Of a DNA stretch of 64,000 nucleotides, positions 8,046 through 15,014 are shown one piece after another; positions within the stretch are counted from its first letter, which is position 1, and every line of letters starts with the position of its first letter. The stretch comes from a virus. The position numbers and the translations under genes are program-made. The stretch is taken from positions 17,646 through 81,645 of IMG/VR virus record IMGVR_UViG_3300022700_000208; one strand, given 5' to 3'. The notes under the pieces are model-generated. The model was not told the origin of the DNA and did no database searches. It saw nothing but the letters and a program-made list of their open reading frames with translations.

Positions 8046-8313
8046 ATGCCAGGTATCAGGCTGCCATGAACATGGAGATTATTTCCCCGTACTTTTACTC
8101 AGAGAACTCGACGATGATCCCAATTCTAAGCATGTTGAAGAAACTGTCCTCTTTCAATTCTATTGCGTTCACCATATTAAAGACCTGACCTGGGAAGACA
8201 TAGTAGATCCCCTGGTTTGGGAGGATATAAACAATGAAAGGCTCAGACACGACCTTGAGGTTTTCGACTCTAGCATTTGTGATTTTCAGTGGCGTAGTTC
8301 TCTTGATGAGTAG
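8038..8313 (+). CDS. Unknown Cys/His-containing protein with TTG start
   Basis: A 91-residue protein with no internal Met; the TTG at 8038 is the only usable start. It contains CQVSGCHEHG near the N-terminus and CVHH in the middle, a spacing that could bind zinc. The rest is acidic. It overlaps the following lipoprotein gene by 80 nt in another frame. Function unknown. Confidence 0.55.
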   Translation: MNECQVSGCHEHGDYFPVLLLRELDDDPNSKHVEETVLFQFYCVHHIKDLTWEDIVDPLVWEDINNERLRHDLEVFDSSICDFQWRSSLDE

Positions 8314-9439
8314 CGGGTGCGCATCAAAAAGGTTTGTGGTGGAGCCTATAGATGCCAAAATTCCTGAACTTAAGTTTGAGTATTGGAAGGATGGTTCCTG
8401 GCATCCAGCTCATGGCCATGCTGGGGCCTATTTCTCGGAATCTGATAAGAAAAAATTCCGAATTAAAACCCACAAAGAGGGTGGGGATTGCCAATTTGTC
8501 TATGTAGATGGGGATACCCATTTCACTAGGGAATGTGATGAAAAGAGTGAAATAACCCTGAATTTGGGCAAGTACAGGCAAAACAGTCCTGAGGTTATTG
8601 GTTTTTCAGTGACTATGGAAAATTCAGGAACTCAGCAGGGATACTTTTATCCTCTGATGAGAAATCAATATGAGCCCTTGCCAGTTAGTTTTAAATGCCC
8701 TTATTCTAAGAAAAATGGATCAATATCGGTATGTAGCAGACCTGCAACATATCGGTTTCTTTTTGATGTTAGTATAAAGTCTCAGGGGGAGGGGGATCTT
8801 CTCTTTACCAGGAAATGCAATGGTGAGGAGAAGATTTCTGAAACCCTTAATGTGAGTGGTCCAGAAACAAAAACCCTTTCCATTTCTTCAGATAAAGCTA
8901 ATTTTTGTGTAGTTGGGCTGGCTTTAAGGCAAGGATCAACCCGAAAATCACAAAGGATCTATGTAAGATTTTATGATCCTGAGTACATTCCTCTTTCATC
9001 TCCAGAGATAACCAAGAAGGATGATGGGTTTAAGATATGCGCACCTGAGGATTATGAGCTTCTTAGTATTAACGGAAAGGATTATTCCAATTCTTTCTTT
9101 TCAGATTCTTGCAAGACAGTAGAGAGCAGCCATGTTGAGGTTCTTGTTTGGGATGATGTAGGGCGGCTCAGTCGGGTTGTGTCTTCCTTGAATGGCCGTA
9201 AAACTTCCTTGTACCTGAGCCGCATAAATAAGAATAGCACAACCAACTATTTCACTAAGTCCAGATATAGTTGGGGTTTTTATGAGGACTTATACAAATG
9301 GGGTTATCCTAAGCTGAGGGATTATTGTCCTAAAGAAAAGACGGAATGCATGAGAGATAAAGCTAAAGCTCTCATGGATAGTCCCACGGTTATTTCAGCC
9401 GTTGAGAGTTGGGATGGCTCCCTTTTAAAGGGGGACTAA
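8234..9439 (+). CDS. Phage-encoded lipoprotein
   Basis: A 401-residue protein with a lipoprotein signal: charged start, hydrophobic core STLAFVIFSGVVLLM and lipobox SSGC, giving a predicted acylated Cys near residue 29. The mature part is beta-rich with several Cys (CQF, CDE, CPY, CSR, CNG, CAP, CKT, CPK, CMR) that could form disulfides outside the cytoplasm. GGGAGG precedes the ATG by 9 nt. It lies in front of a LuxR-type regulator. Phage lipoproteins are known in superinfection exclusion and outer-membrane lysis, but 401 residues is far longer than Rz1-like proteins, and I do not recognise the body. Confidence 0.75.
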   Translation: MKGSDTTLRFSTLAFVIFSGVVLLMSSGCASKRFVVEPIDAKIPELKFEYWKDGSWHPAHGHAGAYFSESDKKKFRIKTHKEGGDCQFVYVDGDTHFTRECDEKSEITLNLGKYRQNSPEVIGFSVTMENSGTQQGYFYPLMRNQYEPLPVSFKCPYSKKNGSISVCSRPATYRFLFDVSIKSQGEGDLLFTRKCNGEEKISETLNVSGPETKTLSISSDKANFCVVGLALRQGSTRKSQRIYVRFYDPEYIPLSSPEITKKDDGFKICAPEDYELLSINGKDYSNSFFSDSCKTVESSHVEVLVWDDVGRLSRVVSSLNGRKTSLYLSRINKNSTTNYFTKSRYSWGFYEDLYKWGYPKLRDYCPKEKTECMRDKAKALMDSPTVISAVESWDGSLLKGD

Positions 9440-9440
9440 A

Positions 9441-9770
9441 ATGGAAATAAGAAATCTTGCAAGTCACTTAGCTTCCTACGGAGTAACTGTACGGGAGGCT
9501 GAAATTATTTTGGAGGTATCCAAGGGATTCACTAACAAGGAAGTTGCAAGCAAGCTTTTTGTCACAGAAAAAACCATCAAATTCCATCTGACAAATATAT
9601 TTAAGAAGCTCTCTGTAAAAAGCAGAAGCCAATTGATTGTGGCTGTGAATCCTTTAATAAATAAGATTCAACAGTCTCAACCCCAGGAAAAAGAGGAAAA
9701 ACCCAAAGAAGATCCAAGTTTTCCTTCAAACGTGCCAACTCTTCCAGGAGGGCATGAGGTTGATGTTTAG
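9441..9770 (+). CDS. LuxR/GerE-type HTH protein
   Basis: A 109-residue protein whose first 70 residues match the LuxR/GerE helix-turn-helix: VTVREAEIILEVSKGFTNKE, then the recognition-helix region EKTIKFHLTNIFKKL and KSRSQLIV. The domain binds DNA in bacterial regulators. No receiver or ligand domain is present; the C-terminus is a short Pro/Glu-rich tail. It starts one base after the lipoprotein gene. A regulator of phage or host transcription is likely. Confidence 0.85.
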   Translation: MEIRNLASHLASYGVTVREAEIILEVSKGFTNKEVASKLFVTEKTIKFHLTNIFKKLSVKSRSQLIVAVNPLINKIQQSQPQEKEEKPKEDPSFPSNVPTLPGGHEVDV

Positions 9771-9779
9771 GGAGCCATT

Positions 9780-10064
9780 ATGGGTGAAGCATTTTCTGAG
9801 ATTATCAAAGAGCATGGGGTGGACATTGTTACATTTGGTGGGAACATACACCCTTATCTGGGGGCAGCTTTGGCTGTTTTACTTAGTATCGCTCTTGCTT
9901 ATCTTGGCATTAGGGCCAAAAATAATAAGTTAAGAAAAGACATGGCCAAGGCAGCTAAGGATGTTCAAAAACAGACCTCAAAGGACCAGGACACGGCCAA
10001 TTCAGTCAATAATGAGGTCGATAATTTCCTAGAAAAAGAGGAGAAAAATAAAAATGGACAGTAG
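9780..10064 (+). CDS. Single-pass membrane protein
   Basis: A 94-residue protein with one transmembrane segment at about residues 26-44 (YLGAALAVLLSIALAYLGI) and a charged, probably coiled-coil C-terminal domain rich in Lys, Asp and Gln. This topology is compatible with an inner-membrane spanin or an anchor protein, but no outer-membrane partner of typical size is nearby except the large lipoprotein at 8234. It overlaps the next gene by 11 nt. Confidence 0.65.
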   Translation: MGEAFSEIIKEHGVDIVTFGGNIHPYLGAALAVLLSIALAYLGIRAKNNKLRKDMAKAAKDVQKQTSKDQDTANSVNNEVDNFLEKEEKNKNGQ

Positions 10065-10302
10065 GAAATGTCCTGTCTGTGGTGTCCTTGAGCGCCATGC
10101 CAGCAATTGCAGGCTTAAAAAAGCAATAGAATCTCATCAAGGAAAGCCACGGGAGCAAAGAAAACAAGCTCATTATCAGAGAGTTTTATCTTCCACGGGA
10201 AAGAACAAAAGAAAGAATACGCTCAAACAATTAAAAATCCAAAAGGAAAAGGAGAAGCGAAATGAACTCAAAGGCGAGCAACCTACTCAGCAAGATCAGT
10301 GA
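10054..10302 (+). CDS. Small zinc-ribbon-like basic protein
   Basis: An 82-residue protein with CPVC at residues 6-9 and a further His-Ala-Ser-Asn-Cys close by, a likely zinc knuckle, followed by a long Lys/Arg/Gln-rich helix. It overlaps both neighbours (11 nt upstream, 41 nt downstream). Nucleic-acid binding is plausible from the basic tail. Function unknown. Confidence 0.6.
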   Translation: MDSRKCPVCGVLERHASNCRLKKAIESHQGKPREQRKQAHYQRVLSSTGKNKRKNTLKQLKIQKEKEKRNELKGEQPTQQDQ

Positions 10303-10522
10303 TTCCAAGAATGAGCAAGATGAGCCCCCAGAGGTCACTCAACTGGCCAAGGATCTGATTGATACTCCCAGCTCGGACAGCAATGATGATCAGGGCCAAT
10401 TTGTCCAGCTCTTAAAGGGCATGGCTTTTTCCAAAGATTCTAATTCTGATGAATTTATGAAGCGTCTCATGGACATGGTAAACCAGAAGAACTTTGGAGA
10501 CCTTACTAAGAAGAGTCAATGA
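10262..10522 (+). CDS. Small protein with MNSKASNLL tag-like N-terminus
   Basis: An 86-residue protein beginning MNSKASNLLSKISDS, one residue longer than but otherwise like the M-[SN]-K-A-x-x-L tag. AAGGAGAAG precedes the ATG. The body is acidic and helical with FVQLLKGMAFS and a Met-rich end. It overlaps the next gene at ATGA. I group it as a probable member of the tagged family; function unknown. Confidence 0.6.
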   Translation: MNSKASNLLSKISDSKNEQDEPPEVTQLAKDLIDTPSSDSNDDQGQFVQLLKGMAFSKDSNSDEFMKRLMDMVNQKNFGDLTKKSQ

Positions 10523-10722
10523 GGTATAGCTGCCCAAATTGCAAGGCTCTCAGGAAAGAGGAGAAGTTCCATAAGGAGATCAAAGTTCGGGATGTGATTT
10601 ACGAGTGTGGGACTTACCTTAGGCTCTTTCTTTGGGAGAACAATCGCTACAAATGGAATATCAATTGCCAACCAATAGGAGAGGAAAATGAAAGCAAAAG
10701 ATCTAAAAAACCTGGTCGATGA
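10519..10722 (+). CDS. Small zinc-ribbon-like protein
   Basis: A 67-residue protein with CPNC at residues 5-8 and single Cys at about residues 30 and 50, which could complete a zinc ribbon. The end is basic (ESKRSKKPGR). It starts in an ATGA overlap with the preceding gene and overlaps the next by 35 nt. Function unknown. Confidence 0.58.
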   Translation: MRYSCPNCKALRKEEKFHKEIKVRDVIYECGTYLRLFLWENNRYKWNINCQPIGEENESKRSKKPGR

Positions 10723-10900
10723 AGTCAAAACAGATGAGCAAGAATCTGGAGATATCATGAAGTTTAAGCAGGGAACTGAGTTTGAAGGCTTGGTTGCTCG
10801 TGTCTTGAAACGCAATGAAGACGGCACTGTGGATGTGTACGTAGGAAGCTCCTACAGGCAGGGTGTGTCTGCTGATGATCTTGAGCCAGCTAATGATTAA
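10688..10900 (+). CDS. Small tagged protein with beta-rich domain
   Basis: A 70-residue protein starting MKAKDLKNLVDEVKT, a shorter variant of the tag, then a compact beta-rich domain (FEGLVARVLKRNEDGTVDVYVG) that resembles an SH3/KOW-like barrel. GGAGAGG precedes the ATG. It is the last gene before a terminator and the homing-endonuclease region. Role unknown; a tag plus small fold is the pattern repeated further downstream. Confidence 0.63.
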   Translation: MKAKDLKNLVDEVKTDEQESGDIMKFKQGTEFEGLVARVLKRNEDGTVDVYVGSSYRQGVSADDLEPAND

Positions 10901-10910
10901 TCTCCTGGAT

Positions 10911-10931
10911 GGCCGAAATCACTCAGGAATT
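10911..10931 (+). repeat. 21-nt direct repeat, copy 1
   Basis: A 21-nt sequence starting GGCCGAAAT and ending ACTCAGGAATT occurs here and at 11012-11032 with one mismatch. The two copies bracket the terminator and a second hairpin just ahead of the HNH gene. Confidence 0.75.
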
Positions 10932-10940
10932 TTAAAAGTT

Positions 10941-10973
10941 AAAGCCCATTTTTGTTAACTTATGGGCTTTTTC
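10941..10973 (+). terminator. Intrinsic terminator
   Basis: AAAGCCCAT (10941-10949) pairs perfectly with ATGGGCTTT (10962-10970) and the right arm continues into TTCT, giving a T-rich tail. It follows the 10900 stop and should end the 7.5-10.9 kb transcript. Confidence 0.75.
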
Positions 10974-10986
10974 TGTGGACTTGAAG

Positions 10987-11010
10987 GCTAGAAATAGGGA
11001 CTTTTCTAGC
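10987..11010 (+). promoter_or_regulatory. 8-bp perfect hairpin upstream of the HNH gene
   Basis: GCTAGAAA and TTTCTAGC form a perfect 8-bp stem around the loop TAGGGACT. There is no T-run after it, so it is less like a terminator than the preceding hairpin. The loop and right arm share GGGACTTTTC with the sequence just after conserved element copy 1 (7503-7513), hinting at a common signal. Confidence 0.4.
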
Positions 11011-11011
11011 A

Positions 11012-11032
11012 GGCCGAAATTACTCAGGAATT
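11012..11032 (+). repeat. 21-nt direct repeat, copy 2
   Basis: Second copy of the repeat at 10911-10931 (20 of 21 identical), immediately before the ribosome binding site of the HNH gene. The spacing between copies is 101 nt. Confidence 0.75.
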
Positions 11033-11046
11033 GAGGAGATCCAGGG

Positions 11047-11418
11047 ATGGGATCAAAATCAAAGAGAATTCTGGAGATTCTGTCAGACAGAATTAAAGGG
11101 AAAGCTCCTAAGGGGGCTAGAAGGCATAAGGATTGGAAAAAGGTTAAAAAGAAGCATCTTAAGGAAAATCCTGAATGCGTTGTATGTGCTTCCAGGAAAA
11201 AGCTAACGGTTCATCACATAGTTCCTTTTCATTTGGCTCCAGACTTAGAATTAGAACCTTCCAATCTTATAACTCTTTGTGAGAAGGGACGTTATGGTTC
11301 TAGAAACTGTCACCTTCTTTGGGGACACAGAGGAGCTTGGCAAAGAACTAATCATACAGTAAGAGAAGATGTTTATCTTTGGAGGAGAAGGTTACAAGGA
11401 TGGGAAGACCAAGATTAG
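11047..11418 (+). CDS. HNH endonuclease
   Basis: A 123-residue HNH nuclease. The motif reads CVVC, then LTVHHIVPFH, PSNLITLCE and a final NCHLLWGH, giving the Cys pairs and the His/Asn core of the bba-Me fold. The N-terminal 50 residues are basic. HNH genes beside terminase genes are common in phages and can assist terminase cleavage, but this one overlaps a second, homing-type nuclease gene, so it may be a mobile element or a packaging factor. GAGGAG precedes the ATG. Confidence 0.88.
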   Translation: MGSKSKRILEILSDRIKGKAPKGARRHKDWKKVKKKHLKENPECVVCASRKKLTVHHIVPFHLAPDLELEPSNLITLCEKGRYGSRNCHLLWGHRGAWQRTNHTVREDVYLWRRRLQGWEDQD

Positions 11419-12065
11419 ATCTTAAAGGTAAAAAATTTAACAAGCTGATTGTTTTGGAATTTTCTCATTATAAGAACCGTTCTGCTTATTGGGATTGTTT
11501 ATGTGATTGTGGAAATAAGAAAAAATTAAGAGGTGACAGAGTTAAAAAAGGGGAGGTCAAATCATGTGGCTGCCTTCCTTATGAATCATTTAAGCATGGA
11601 CATGCAAAAAGGTCTTTAAAGAATAAATCATCCAGAACCTATTTATCCTGGTTACACATGAGAAGACGATGTTTGTCGAAAAATAATCCAGCTTTCGGTC
11701 AGTATGGGGGTCGTGGAATAAAAATCTGTGATCGCTGGAACAGTTTTGAGAATTTTGTGGAAGATATGGGTGAATGTCCTCCAGGAAAAACTCTTGATAG
11801 AATTGACACTAATAGTGATTACAAACCGTTGAATTGTCGATGGGCAACATCTAATCAGCAAGCAAGGAATAGACGTGGAAAAATTAAATCGACTTCTAGA
11901 TTCAAGGGAGTAGTCAGGTGCAATGATAAATGGCGCTCCAGGATTAGAGTTAATAATAAGGAAATTCATCTTGGAGTCTATTCTGATGAGGTTCAGGCAG
12001 CCCGAGTTTATAATGAGAAGGCTTTTGAGGTTTGGGGGGAAGATGCCTATCAAAATCCAGTTTAA
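11400..12065 (+). CDS. HNH homing endonuclease with AP2-type DNA-binding domain
   Basis: A 221-residue protein. The start at ATG 11400 (MGRPRLDLKGKKF) follows GGAGGAG; an in-frame TTG at 11379 is less likely. The first 55 residues contain WDCLCDCGNKKKLRG and CGCL, a Cys cluster seen in phage HNH proteins. The centre has YGGRGIKICDRW, LDRIDTNSDYKPLNCRWAT (HNH-like core). The last 55 residues, SRFKGVVRCNDKWRSRIRV to the end, match an AP2/ERF DNA-binding domain. This architecture is typical of free-standing homing endonucleases. The gene overlaps the HNH gene by 19 nt. Confidence 0.88.
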   Translation: MGRPRLDLKGKKFNKLIVLEFSHYKNRSAYWDCLCDCGNKKKLRGDRVKKGEVKSCGCLPYESFKHGHAKRSLKNKSSRTYLSWLHMRRRCLSKNNPAFGQYGGRGIKICDRWNSFENFVEDMGECPPGKTLDRIDTNSDYKPLNCRWATSNQQARNRRGKIKSTSRFKGVVRCNDKWRSRIRVNNKEIHLGVYSDEVQAARVYNEKAFEVWGEDAYQNPV

Positions 12066-12080
12066 AAGGCTCAAGGATAA

Positions 12081-12269
12081 ATGGAAACACAAGAACAAAG
12101 ACAGTTAAGCAATACTTATAGAAAGTTAAAGACAATTTTCAAACAGGAAGAAAGGGAGTTTTGCCAACCACACTCCCTTCAAACGGATACAAACCACAAC
12201 TGGCATCCCACGGAAACCGCATTCATAGAGGAATGCACTGATTGCAAAAGAAGAAGGTTTATTGACTAA
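12081..12269 (+). CDS. Small Cys/His protein upstream of TerS
   Basis: A 62-residue protein with a His/Cys-rich second half (CQPH, NHNWHP, CTDC), plausibly zinc-binding, ending in a basic RRRF. It overlaps the ATG of the terminase small subunit gene (TAATG), suggesting coupled expression. Function unknown. Confidence 0.58.
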   Translation: METQEQRQLSNTYRKLKTIFKQEEREFCQPHSLQTDTNHNWHPTETAFIEECTDCKRRRFID

Positions 12270-13213
12270 TGGCAAAGAAGAAACAACTCACTCCAGAACA
12301 GATAAGACCTCATCTTCCTGACTGTAGGGAATGCGGGGAGAATGAGTGGAATATCCAGGGTAAGAAAGCCTTTAAAATCACCTGTGAGTGGTGTGAGTAT
12401 AAGCTCACCCAGCATGAAAGAAATAAGATCTATAAGGCCATAGAGGACCATGAGGAGTTCCAAGATCCAAACCCCAAGTCGCCTCAGGAAACCAAGGAAA
12501 AAGAGCAGGAAAGGGGCCTAGAGAACTCACAAGGCCCTGATCAGTCCACAGAAGAGGACACAGATAAAGAAAATCCCCATGATCTTGCTGATGAGGTGGA
12601 AAAGAAAATTAAGGGAAATTTCTTCAATACCCAAGCAACAGGAGAGATACCTGAAGAGGAGGATGAGGAGAAATTCCAGAACCTGTCCGAAAAGCAAAAA
12701 ATGTTCTGCCAGGAGTACATCAAGGATTTCAACGGAACCAGGGCAGCCAAGGAAGCAGGATATTCAGAAGATACAGCGCGTCAGACAGCCTCAGAGAACC
12801 TGACAAAACCTGACATTATTCTCTACCTCCAGCACCTCAAAGAACAAAGAATGAATAGGCTCCAGCTTGAGCAAGATGATGTGATCCGTGATCTCCAAAT
12901 CGTAAAGAACCGATCCATGCAAGCCTATCCTGTAAGAGATAGAGAGGGAGTCCCCACTGGACTGTGGACCTATGATGCCAATGCAGCCATCAAGGCAACA
13001 GAACTACTCGGAAAACACCTTGGGATGTTCATAACAAACAAGGTGGAGCATTCTGGAGAGAATGGTAAGCCCATCAGCATAACCAGTGATATTGAGGTTG
13101 AGGCATTATCCACCCAGCAATTGGAATCCCTCAAGGATATCCTGGAGACCTCGGAAAAATATCGTAAAGAGCAGGAAGAAAAAGAAGAAGATGAGAACAC
13201 ACCACTTCAGTAA
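12269..13213 (+). CDS. terS: Terminase small subunit
   Basis: A 314-residue protein. Residues from about 140 match the Terminase_2 family: LSEKQKMFCQEYI, then a helix-turn-helix NGTRAAKEAGYSEDTARQTA, followed by the conserved helical region and AAIKATELLGKHLGMF. This subunit recognises the packaging site and regulates the large subunit ATPase. An N-terminal extension holds two Cys pairs (CREC, CEWC) that could bind zinc, joined by an acidic Glu/Gln-rich linker; this makes it longer than the usual 150-200 residues. The large subunit lies 3 kb downstream with small tagged genes in between. Confidence 0.88.
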   Translation: MAKKKQLTPEQIRPHLPDCRECGENEWNIQGKKAFKITCEWCEYKLTQHERNKIYKAIEDHEEFQDPNPKSPQETKEKEQERGLENSQGPDQSTEEDTDKENPHDLADEVEKKIKGNFFNTQATGEIPEEEDEEKFQNLSEKQKMFCQEYIKDFNGTRAAKEAGYSEDTARQTASENLTKPDIILYLQHLKEQRMNRLQLEQDDVIRDLQIVKNRSMQAYPVRDREGVPTGLWTYDANAAIKATELLGKHLGMFITNKVEHSGENGKPISITSDIEVEALSTQQLESLKDILETSEKYRKEQEEKEEDENTPLQ

Positions 13214-13225
13214 GGGAGAAGAGCA

Positions 13226-13612
13226 ATGCGTGTAAGGATAGCTAACAAATACAGGCAGGAAGTAAGAGACGTTCTTTCAGGGAACATGGATGATACCATT
13301 ACCCGAGTAAAAAGAGATGGCCAGGGCCGTCCCCTCAAGGAAGAAAGTGGAAAGCCTATTGGGGAAAAAGTATCCCTGAACAATGGTCTAGGTTTTACTG
13401 AGGGCAAGGATTATTCCCTGGTTGAGCCTAAAGAAGAAGATGGCAATCACTTCTATCTCGATCTCCATAATGAGAGCATGTATAACGTCAAAGAGGTTTA
13501 TGATCTCATTCGTCGGGGATCACGTGAGGCTAATGTGAGTGTTCAGTCCAGAAAGGACAGGGCTAAGGAGCAATTGGCTCAGCAACGCAAAGAAATGGGC
13601 ATTGAGGAATAA
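13226..13612 (+). CDS. Unknown protein, paralogue of the next gene
   Basis: A 128-residue protein with GGGAG before the ATG. The C-terminal 55 residues (YLDLHNESMYNVKEVYDLIR and a basic/Gln tail) align with the equivalent part of the 13630-14016 protein (VSLYNMGLLHVHQIGDILQR), so the two are tandem paralogues with different N-termini. The N-terminal half is beta-rich. Function unknown; position between terminase genes suggests a packaging or head role. Confidence 0.65.
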   Translation: MRVRIANKYRQEVRDVLSGNMDDTITRVKRDGQGRPLKEESGKPIGEKVSLNNGLGFTEGKDYSLVEPKEEDGNHFYLDLHNESMYNVKEVYDLIRRGSREANVSVQSRKDRAKEQLAQQRKEMGIEE

Positions 13613-13629
13613 CAACCTAGGAGGAAAGC

Positions 13630-14016
13630 ATGAGTGAGGAAGAATTGGAAGGCGAGCTTCAGGGCCAAGCTGAGGATCAGGATCTGGAAGAGGAGTCCCA
13701 GGATCAGCAAGAGTTAGAACAAGAGCAGGAGTCTCAGGAAGAAAATAAGGCTCCTCATTCTCGTGGTAAGAAGGATCAGTGCCTTGTTTACCTGGTCCCT
13801 AAATCCTACCTCCCCCAGATGAGGCATTGGAATGATCTTGGTGTTACCCATGAGGACATGGAACTCCAAGAAAAGGAAGATCACTATAAGGTGAGCCTGT
13901 ACAACATGGGCCTTCTCCATGTTCATCAGATTGGGGACATCCTTCAGCGTGGTCACTCTCAGCAACTTGAGCAGGAAGCACGTAAGGAGCGTGAGGCAGA
14001 GAGAAAGAAGAAGTAG
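13630..14016 (+). CDS. Unknown protein, paralogue of the preceding gene
   Basis: A 128-residue protein with a strong AGGAGG before the ATG. The first 45 residues are almost entirely Glu, Gln and Asp (low complexity), followed by a domain shared with 13226-13612. The end is a Glu/Arg/Lys helix. It is followed by a palindrome that may terminate transcription. Function unknown. Confidence 0.65.
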   Translation: MSEEELEGELQGQAEDQDLEEESQDQQELEQEQESQEENKAPHSRGKKDQCLVYLVPKSYLPQMRHWNDLGVTHEDMELQEKEDHYKVSLYNMGLLHVHQIGDILQRGHSQQLEQEARKEREAERKKK

Positions 14017-14021
14017 TGTGG

Positions 14022-14043
14022 TAGGGGAGTATATACTCCCCTA
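14022..14043 (+). terminator. 22-nt perfect palindrome
   Basis: The left half TAGGGGAGTAT is the exact reverse complement of the right half, centred between 14032 and 14033, 6 nt after the 14016 stop. The sequence after it is T-rich but lacks a clean T-run. A related 28-nt palindrome with the same GGGGAG/CTCCCC core follows the major capsid gene (34929-34956). It is most likely a terminator or RNA-stabilising hairpin; an operator is possible. Confidence 0.55.
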
Positions 14044-14158
14044 TTCTCATTTTACCTCTTATGTATGAATAATCTATTCTCTTTCTGGACGTAAGTATCT
14101 GAAATCAGGAGGGGAATGGAATATACATACACAACCAGATGTATAGAATAAGATATAC
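14044..14158 (+). promoter_or_regulatory. Probable promoter-containing gap
   Basis: A 115-nt gap between the palindrome and the next gene. It holds AT-rich TATAGAATAAGATATACAT just before the 14159 start, with ATATACAT occurring twice, and an unused CAGGAGGGG further left. A promoter for the tagged-gene block is likely here because the preceding palindrome probably ends transcription, but I cannot define its boxes. Confidence 0.35.
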
Positions 14159-14419
14159 ATGTCTAAGAATACGTGCAGAAAATGTAAGCATTTTAGAAAA
14201 CACCGATTATCCTCTATGGATGGGTTCTGTCTGAACAGTGTGGGCAATAAACCAGTGAATTATTCTTTTTACTGTCCAATGTTCACTCATACTTTAGGTG
14301 CTACCGAAGGGAAGAAACATGGGAAGAGCCAAAAACCTAGTGCAGGAAATAAGTGGCAAGACCTCGATTTCCCAGATAATCCTGGACTTCCGAAAGGCTA
14401 TCAAAGGGAAATTCAATAA
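14159..14419 (+). CDS. Small Cys-rich protein
   Basis: An 86-residue protein with CRKCKHFRKH near the N-terminus and two more Cys (GFCLNS, FYCPMF) in the first 43 residues, the spacing of a small zinc-binding or iron-sulfur-like module found in many phage and bacterial hypothetical proteins. The second half is hydrophilic and overlaps the next gene by 101 nt in another frame. Function unknown. Confidence 0.58.
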   Translation: MSKNTCRKCKHFRKHRLSSMDGFCLNSVGNKPVNYSFYCPMFTHTLGATEGKKHGKSQKPSAGNKWQDLDFPDNPGLPKGYQREIQ

Positions 14420-14528
14420 GAGAACATCCAAGACAAATTTCACTGCTAAGGGTGCTGTTTTTGAATTTGATTATGAGGATGGTGTTCGCTACCGAGTAAC
14501 TGTGGAGTCCCTGGAGAAAAAGAAATGA
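14319..14528 (+). CDS. Small tagged protein
   Basis: A 69-residue protein starting MGRAKNLVQEISGK, a clear variant of the M-[S/N]-[K/R]-A-K-x-L tag, which decides the start (ATG 14319, with AGGGAAG upstream) over an in-frame alternative at 14298. The body is small and beta-rich (VFEFDYEDGVRYRVTVESL). It overlaps the preceding gene by 101 nt and the next by 4 nt. Confidence 0.62.
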   Translation: MGRAKNLVQEISGKTSISQIILDFRKAIKGKFNKRTSKTNFTAKGAVFEFDYEDGVRYRVTVESLEKKK

Positions 14529-14767
14529 GTGATAAGTCAGATAATGTAAGACATCTCCCCTCTCTAGGAGATAATCCTAAAGGACTCATCCATAATGTCC
14601 AGCAGGAAGTGGATGATCTTGATGATGTGTTGGTGATTGGAAGGAAAAAGGATGGTGGGGTTAGTGTCTGGTCTACCCGTTCAGAGGCTTATTATTTTGG
14701 GGCCTGTCAGGCCATAATCCAAGACCTGACCTTGGCATCCTTTAATGGGGATATCGTCGATGAGTAA
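14525..14767 (+). CDS. Unknown small protein
   Basis: An 80-residue protein starting in an ATGA overlap. Residues 30-75 (LDDVLVIGRKKDGGVSVWST, then a helix) look like a small alpha/beta domain seen in some phage proteins of unknown function. It has no tag. It overlaps the following tagged gene by 8 nt. Confidence 0.62.
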   Translation: MSDKSDNVRHLPSLGDNPKGLIHNVQQEVDDLDDVLVIGRKKDGGVSVWSTRSEAYYFGACQAIIQDLTLASFNGDIVDE

Positions 14768-15014
14768 GGCTGACAGGCTTCTACAGCTTTGTGAGGTCCT
14801 AAGCCAGGAGGAGGTTGAGGACCAGGCTCAGGTTCTCATTTCCCTGCTCCGCAAAAGTGAGGACAAACTGGAGACAGCGGCTGAGTGGCTTAACTCCAAG
14901 GATTTCCAGGACAAGGACCGAAAGAAGATTGGCCAGGAGTATAAGAGTCTGGCCAAAAATCTTAGAGATCTGCCCAGTTGGGAAGACATTTTGAAAGAGG
15001 TAGCTAAGAAATGA
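14760..15014 (+). CDS. Small tagged helical protein
   Basis: An 84-residue protein beginning MSKADRLLQLCEVL. The tag sets the start at ATG 14760 rather than the in-frame ATG at 14745. The body is helical, acidic and basic alternating, with no recognised domain. It overlaps both neighbours. First of four consecutive tagged genes leading up to the terminase large subunit (14760-16316). Confidence 0.68.
   Translation: MSKADRLLQLCEVLSQEEVEDQAQVLISLLRKSEDKLETAAEWLNSKDFQDKDRKKIGQEYKSLAKNLRDLPSWEDILKEVAKK

Noticed and set aside
10911-11032. CRISPR-like array
   Set aside because: Only two repeat copies 101 nt apart, with a terminator between them; no spacer pattern and no cas genes.
11652-12098. 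148-codon minus-strand frame over the AP2-type nuclease gene
   Set aside because: Antisense shadow. The + strand frame carries clear HNH and AP2 motifs.
14100-14158. tRNA or small RNA gene
   Set aside because: No cloverleaf arms or TTC-type loop could be found in this or the other short gaps.
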